A stretch of DNA of 64,000 nucleotides from CAZWZG01 sp964638245 (GTDB taxonomy: Bacteria; Pseudomonadota; Alphaproteobacteria; Rhodobacterales; Rhodobacteraceae). A program made the translations under genes and the position numbers. The notes under the pieces are model-generated. The model worked only from the letters and a program-made list of their open reading frames with translations, made no database searches and was not told the DNA's origin. The stretch spans positions 10,152-74,151 of the forward strand of contig CAZWZG010000002.1 in assembly GCA_964638245.1 (NCBI GenBank), in the 5' to 3' direction. Positions 60,945-64,000 of this stretch are shown here, piece after piece. Positions within the stretch are counted from its first letter, which is position 1. Each line of letters opens with the position of its first letter.

Positions 60945-61820
60945 CTAGCGCGTGGGCACCGGTGTTTCCCCGCGATAGTCATAGAACCCGCGCTCGGACT
61001 TGCGGCCCAACCATCCAGCCTCGACGTATTTCGTCAAAAGAGGGCAGGGGCGGTATTTTGTATCGGCCAACCCATCGTGCAGCACGTTCATGATCGCAAG
61101 GCAGGTGTCGAGTCCGATGAAATCGGCCAACTCCAGCGGGCCCATCGGATGGTTCGCGCCCAGTTTCATCGAGCTATCGATCGAGGCGACTGAACCAACG
61201 CCTTCATAAAGCGTATAAACCGCTTCGTTGATCATCGGCATCAGGATCCGGTTGACGATGAAGGCCGGAAAGTCTTCGGCCGAGGCGGCGGTTTTTCCCA
61301 AGGCCTCGACCACCGCAAGGCAGGCTTTGTAGGTTTCCTCGTCCGTTGCGATCCCACGGATGAGTTCGACCAATTGCATGACCGGAACGGGGTTCATGAA
61401 ATGGAAGCCCATGAATTTCTCGGGCCGATCCGTGCGCGAGGCAAGGCGCGTGATCGAGATTGATGATGTGTTCGATGTCAGGATCGTTGTCGGCTTCAGG
61501 TGCGGAACGAGGTCTTCGAAAATCGCGACCTTGACTGTTTCACGCTCGGTGGCGGCTTCAATCACAAGGTCGGTTTGACCAAGCTCCGGCAACTTCAGCG
61601 TCGTCTTGATCCGCCCGAGCGCTGCCGTCTTTTCAGCCTCCGAGATTTTCTCGCGCGCCAGTTGGCGGTCAAGGTTTGCTGTCACAGCCTCCATCGCGCG
61701 ATCCAGCGCGGTTTCACTGACATCGTTCATCAGGACGTCATATCCGGCCAGAGCGCAGACATGCGCGATTCCGGCGCCCATCTGTCCTGCTCCTACGACC
61801 CCAATCGTCTGGATCTCCAT
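60945..61820 (-). CDS. 3-hydroxybutyryl-CoA dehydrogenase
   Basis: A 291-residue enzyme with NAD motif GVVGAGQMGAGIAHV (residues 7-21), catalytic region LTSNTSSISITRLA, GFHFMNPVPVMQLVELI and the C-terminal helical domain NRILMPMINEAVYTLYEGVGS ... GANHPMGPLELADFIGLD. It oxidises (S)-3-hydroxybutyryl-CoA to acetoacetyl-CoA, in PHB/butyrate or fatty-acid metabolism. ATG 61820 has AGGGAC upstream. In this order the gene often lies next to etfA/etfB in Rhodobacterales, as here apart from one inserted gene on the other strand. Confidence 0.93.
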   Translation of the reverse strand: MEIQTIGVVGAGQMGAGIAHVCALAGYDVLMNDVSETALDRAMEAVTANLDRQLAREKISEAEKTAALGRIKTTLKLPELGQTDLVIEAATERETVKVAIFEDLVPHLKPTTILTSNTSSISITRLASRTDRPEKFMGFHFMNPVPVMQLVELIRGIATDEETYKACLAVVEALGKTAASAEDFPAFIVNRILMPMINEAVYTLYEGVGSVASIDSSMKLGANHPMGPLELADFIGLDTCLAIMNVLHDGLADTKYRPCPLLTKYVEAGWLGRKSERGFYDYRGETPVPTR

Positions 61821-61974
61821 GCCGCCGTCCCTTTCTGCCGTGCAGCATACCTTATGGCTGAGCCAGCCCAAGGCGCAAGGCAACTGGACCAAGTTTGTGT
61901 CGAATGCCGCCTTTAGGATTTTGGCAAGACACTTCTGCGAATCCTGATCGCGGGTGAGACATTGGTGGGTGCAG

Positions 61975-62865
61975 ATGAACCAGCTTTCTGCTGCTGAACG
62001 GGGCTTGGATTATGCCCCTTATGATTTTGGCTCGGCACCGTTAACGCTGCGTGGGCCTAAGAAAGAGCCGGATGGCGATTATATCGCCATGCTTGGCGGA
62101 TCCGAGACGTATGGGAAGTACGTACAATACCCGTTTCCCGACCTAGTCGAGGCGGTGACGGGGGTTCAGGTGCTCAATCTGGGCGTCATGAACGCCGGAA
62201 TTGGCGCATTCACGGATGATGAAAATGTGTCTGAGCTTTGCAATCGCTCTAAGGCCACCGTTGTTCAGGTGCTGGGGGCACAGAACATGTCCAATCCGCT
62301 CTATTCCGTGCACGCCCGTCGAAATGATCGCGTGTTGGGGGCGACGCCTGCACTAAAGGAACTTTATCAGGGACTTGACCTGACCGAAGTGCATTTCACG
62401 AGGCACCTTATGAACAAGCTGCGGCGTTTGAGCGAAGAGAGCTTCTCGGAAGTGCGCGAAGTACTGCGCGATGCCTGGGTGTCCCAGATGCGCAAACTGC
62501 TTGGCCAGATCGAAGGCGAAGTCATGCTTTTGTGGATTTCGTCCCGCGGTCCACAGGAACCCGAAGATCTTAGCGATCCGACCGATCCGCTTTTCGTGGA
62601 CCGGCGGATGCTGGCCGCGCTTAAGGATCAATTCCACACTCTGGTCGAGATCAGGTTGTTGGATGAGCCCGACGAGAAGAAACTGTTCGGCAAAATCTAT
62701 GCAGCGAGCGAAGCGGACGCCGCGATGCAGATGCCGGGCCCGCGCGCCCACGGGCAGATCGCGCAGACAATTGCGAGCGCTTTGCAACCTATCCTGAAGT
62801 CCGAGGCCGGGATCACGACCGAAGTCGATGATAGCGCGCTGTTCAGATCGCAGCGCATGACCTAA
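61975..62865 (+). CDS. DUF6473 family protein
   Basis: A 296-residue soluble protein. The pattern PDGDYIAMLGGSETYGKYVQYPFPDLVEAVTGVQVLNLGVMNAGIGAF, followed by VVQVLGAQNMSNPLYSVHARRNDRVLGATPALKELYQ and VHFTRHLMNKL, is that of DUF6473, a Rhodobacterales family. GGSET and NLGVMNAG resemble the SGNH-hydrolase blocks around the Ser and Gly, so an esterase-like fold is possible. ATG 61975 with GGTGGG upstream is preferred to a GTG at 61954. It is inserted between the 3-hydroxybutyryl-CoA dehydrogenase and etf genes on the opposite strand. Confidence 0.78.
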   Translation: MNQLSAAERGLDYAPYDFGSAPLTLRGPKKEPDGDYIAMLGGSETYGKYVQYPFPDLVEAVTGVQVLNLGVMNAGIGAFTDDENVSELCNRSKATVVQVLGAQNMSNPLYSVHARRNDRVLGATPALKELYQGLDLTEVHFTRHLMNKLRRLSEESFSEVREVLRDAWVSQMRKLLGQIEGEVMLLWISSRGPQEPEDLSDPTDPLFVDRRMLAALKDQFHTLVEIRLLDEPDEKKLFGKIYAASEADAAMQMPGPRAHGQIAQTIASALQPILKSEAGITTEVDDSALFRSQRMT

Positions 62866-62871
62866 AGGTCG

Positions 62872-62893
62872 GGCAAGCGCCGAAGCGCTTGCC
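62872..62893. terminator. Bidirectional hairpin between DUF6473 and etfA genes
   Basis: GGCAAGCGC (62872-62880) and GCGCTTGCC (62885-62893) form a perfect nine-pair stem with loop CGAA, between two convergent stop codons. The T-run is weak on both sides. Confidence 0.75.
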
Positions 62894-62902
62894 ATTGAAT
62901 CT

Positions 62903-63832
62903 TCAGCCCGCTTTTTCAATCAGTTCCGGCACCGCCGTGAACAGATCCGCGACCAGGCCATAGTCTGCGACCTGAAAAATCGGGGCTTCTTCGTCCTTGT
63001 TGATGGCCACGATGACTTTGCTGTCTTTCATGCCCGCAAGGTGCTGAATCGCGCCCGATATACCGACAGCAATATAGAGGTCGGGTGCCACAACCTTGCC
63101 CGTCTGGCCAACCTGCCAATCGTTTGGGGCGTAACCGGAGTCAACGGCAGCACGCGATGCGCCAACAGCGGCGCCGAGCGTATCGGCAAGCTTCTCGATC
63201 AGGGCGAAGTCTTCTTCGGACCCGACACCGCGGCCACCCGAGACCACAACGCCTGCCGAAGTCAGTTCGGGGCGATCGCTGGCGGCAACGGTGTCTTCCA
63301 CCCAAGACGACAGGCCTGGATCGGCAGCGGCACCGATGGATTCGACGCTTGCCGATCCACCGGTTTCTGCAGCATCAAAATTCGCCGTCCGCACCGAGAC
63401 AACTTTGGTCGCATCCGCCGATTTGACCGTTTGGATCGCGTTGCCTGCGTAAATCGGCCGCTCGAACGTGTCCCCGTCCACGACAGCGGAAATATCAGTG
63501 ATGACCATGACATCCAGAAGCGCCGCGACGCGGGGCAGGATGTTTTTGGCATCGGTTGTGGCGGGTGCAACGATGTGGCTGTAGTCGTCCGCTAGCGACA
63601 CGATCAGCGCAGCCGTCGGTTCTGCAAGCCGGTGGCCCAGTGTCGCATCTTCTGCAACTAAGACCTTGGACACGCCCGAGATCGTTGCGGCTTCCTTGGC
63701 GGCGTCAGCGGCGGTGGCACCAGCACATAGCACGGTGATGTCGCCGAGCGGAGCAGCGGCGGTGACGGTTTTTGCCGTGGCATCCATCGCCAGAGCGCCG
63801 TCATTGATTTCTGCGAGAAGAAGTACGGCCAT
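62903..63832 (-). CDS. etfA: Electron transfer flavoprotein alpha subunit
   Basis: A 309-residue ETF alpha chain. The C-terminal FAD domain shows VVVSGGRGVGSEEDFALIEKLADTLGAAVGASRAAVDSGYAPNDWQVGQTGKVVAPDLYIAVGISGAIQHLAGMKDSKVIVAINKD. ETF passes electrons from acyl-CoA dehydrogenases (such as Mcd at 50913) to ETF-ubiquinone oxidoreductase. The ATG overlaps the etfB stop (TGATG). Confidence 0.96.
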   Translation of the reverse strand: MAVLLLAEINDGALAMDATAKTVTAAAPLGDITVLCAGATAADAAKEAATISGVSKVLVAEDATLGHRLAEPTAALIVSLADDYSHIVAPATTDAKNILPRVAALLDVMVITDISAVVDGDTFERPIYAGNAIQTVKSADATKVVSVRTANFDAAETGGSASVESIGAAADPGLSSWVEDTVAASDRPELTSAGVVVSGGRGVGSEEDFALIEKLADTLGAAVGASRAAVDSGYAPNDWQVGQTGKVVAPDLYIAVGISGAIQHLAGMKDSKVIVAINKDEEAPIFQVADYGLVADLFTAVPELIEKAG

Positions 63833-64000
63833 CAGATCACCCCTGCTTCGTCTTTGAGTTTTGCCACAAGCTCGTCGACCGAACCGACCATAACGCCTGC
63901 TTTGCGCGCCTCGGGCTCAGCGGTCGAAACGATCTCAAGTCGCGGCGAGACATCGACGCCGTAGTCAGCAGGCGTTTTCTCGTCCAGCGGCTTTTTCTTG
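63832..64000 (-). CDS. etfB: Electron transfer flavoprotein beta subunit (3' end only)
   Basis: The last 55 codons of etfB; the start lies beyond the window. The translated end ([15 protein letters not shown] ... [22 protein letters not shown]) is the usual C-terminal arm of ETF beta. Coupled to etfA by a one-base overlap of stop and start. Confidence 0.9.
   Translation of the reverse strand, partial: KKKPLDEKTPADYGVDVSPRLEIVSTAEPEARKAGVMVGSVDELVAKLKDEAGVI

Overview
The window reads as chromosomal DNA of a marine-type Rhodobacterales (Roseobacter-group) alphaproteobacterium. Reasons: high GC with many ATGA/TGATG gene overlaps; the conserved chvI-chvG-hprK-rapZ-EIIA(Man)-HPr cluster next to pckA; mcd of the ethylmalonyl-CoA pathway; a two-domain ALDH16; DUF6473 and zf-CHCC proteins; and bciA, an 8-vinyl reductase of (bacterio)chlorophyll synthesis, which hints at (but does not prove) aerobic anoxygenic phototrophy. 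There are no rRNAs, tRNAs I could recognise, transposases, integrases, phage genes or CRISPR arrays. Almost everything is ordinary chromosomal gene content.

Layout. 1-8.6 kb: end of an unrecognised gene, HIT protein, zf-CHCC protein, a TetR regulator divergent from two membrane proteins, polA (cut by a 10-N assembly gap), a DMT exporter, a YdeI-like protein, and a VOC-YafY operon. 8.6-13.2 kb: an RTX calcium-binding protein, an unusually long DMT-like membrane protein, an HD hydrolase, DUF2798 and DUF1285. 13.2-20 kb: a tightly coupled MoxR/DUF58/DUF4159/large membrane protein operon. 20-23.6 kb: a stress block with two trypsin-like proteases, an Hsp20 with a sigma-32 promoter and a ROSE-like RNA thermometer, and a 1-Cys peroxiredoxin. 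23.6-31 kb: bciA-DUF1523, a P1 peptidase, deoC-small membrane protein-ALDH16, and rpe.

31-39.8 kb is a peptide-type ABC transporter locus: two paralogous solute-binding proteins separated by a terminator and a cysteine-rich GAF protein, then two permeases, a double ATPase and a stand-alone cyclic-nucleotide-binding protein. 39.8-43.7 kb: a short GpsA-like protein, a metallophosphoesterase, a small membrane protein and DUF1045, facing phnM. 43.8-48.1 kb: a cobalamin riboswitch leading btuB, a BtuF-like protein, cobU and a TauE/SafE exporter. 48-53.5 kb: a META protein, an SDR, a LysR regulator facing a 57-residue protein, mcd and a second TauE/SafE protein. 53.6-61 kb: pckA facing the ChvI/ChvG acid/envelope-stress system and the regulatory PTS, then an acyltransferase. 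61-64 kb: 3-hydroxybutyryl-CoA dehydrogenase, DUF6473 and etfA/etfB (the latter truncated by the window end).

The most informative non-coding signals are the hsp20 leader (22080-22200), the B12 riboswitch (43815-43990), several palindromic operator candidates (1730, 8589, 30223, 55203, 55281) and a dispersed palindromic repeat that sits at four convergent gene junctions.
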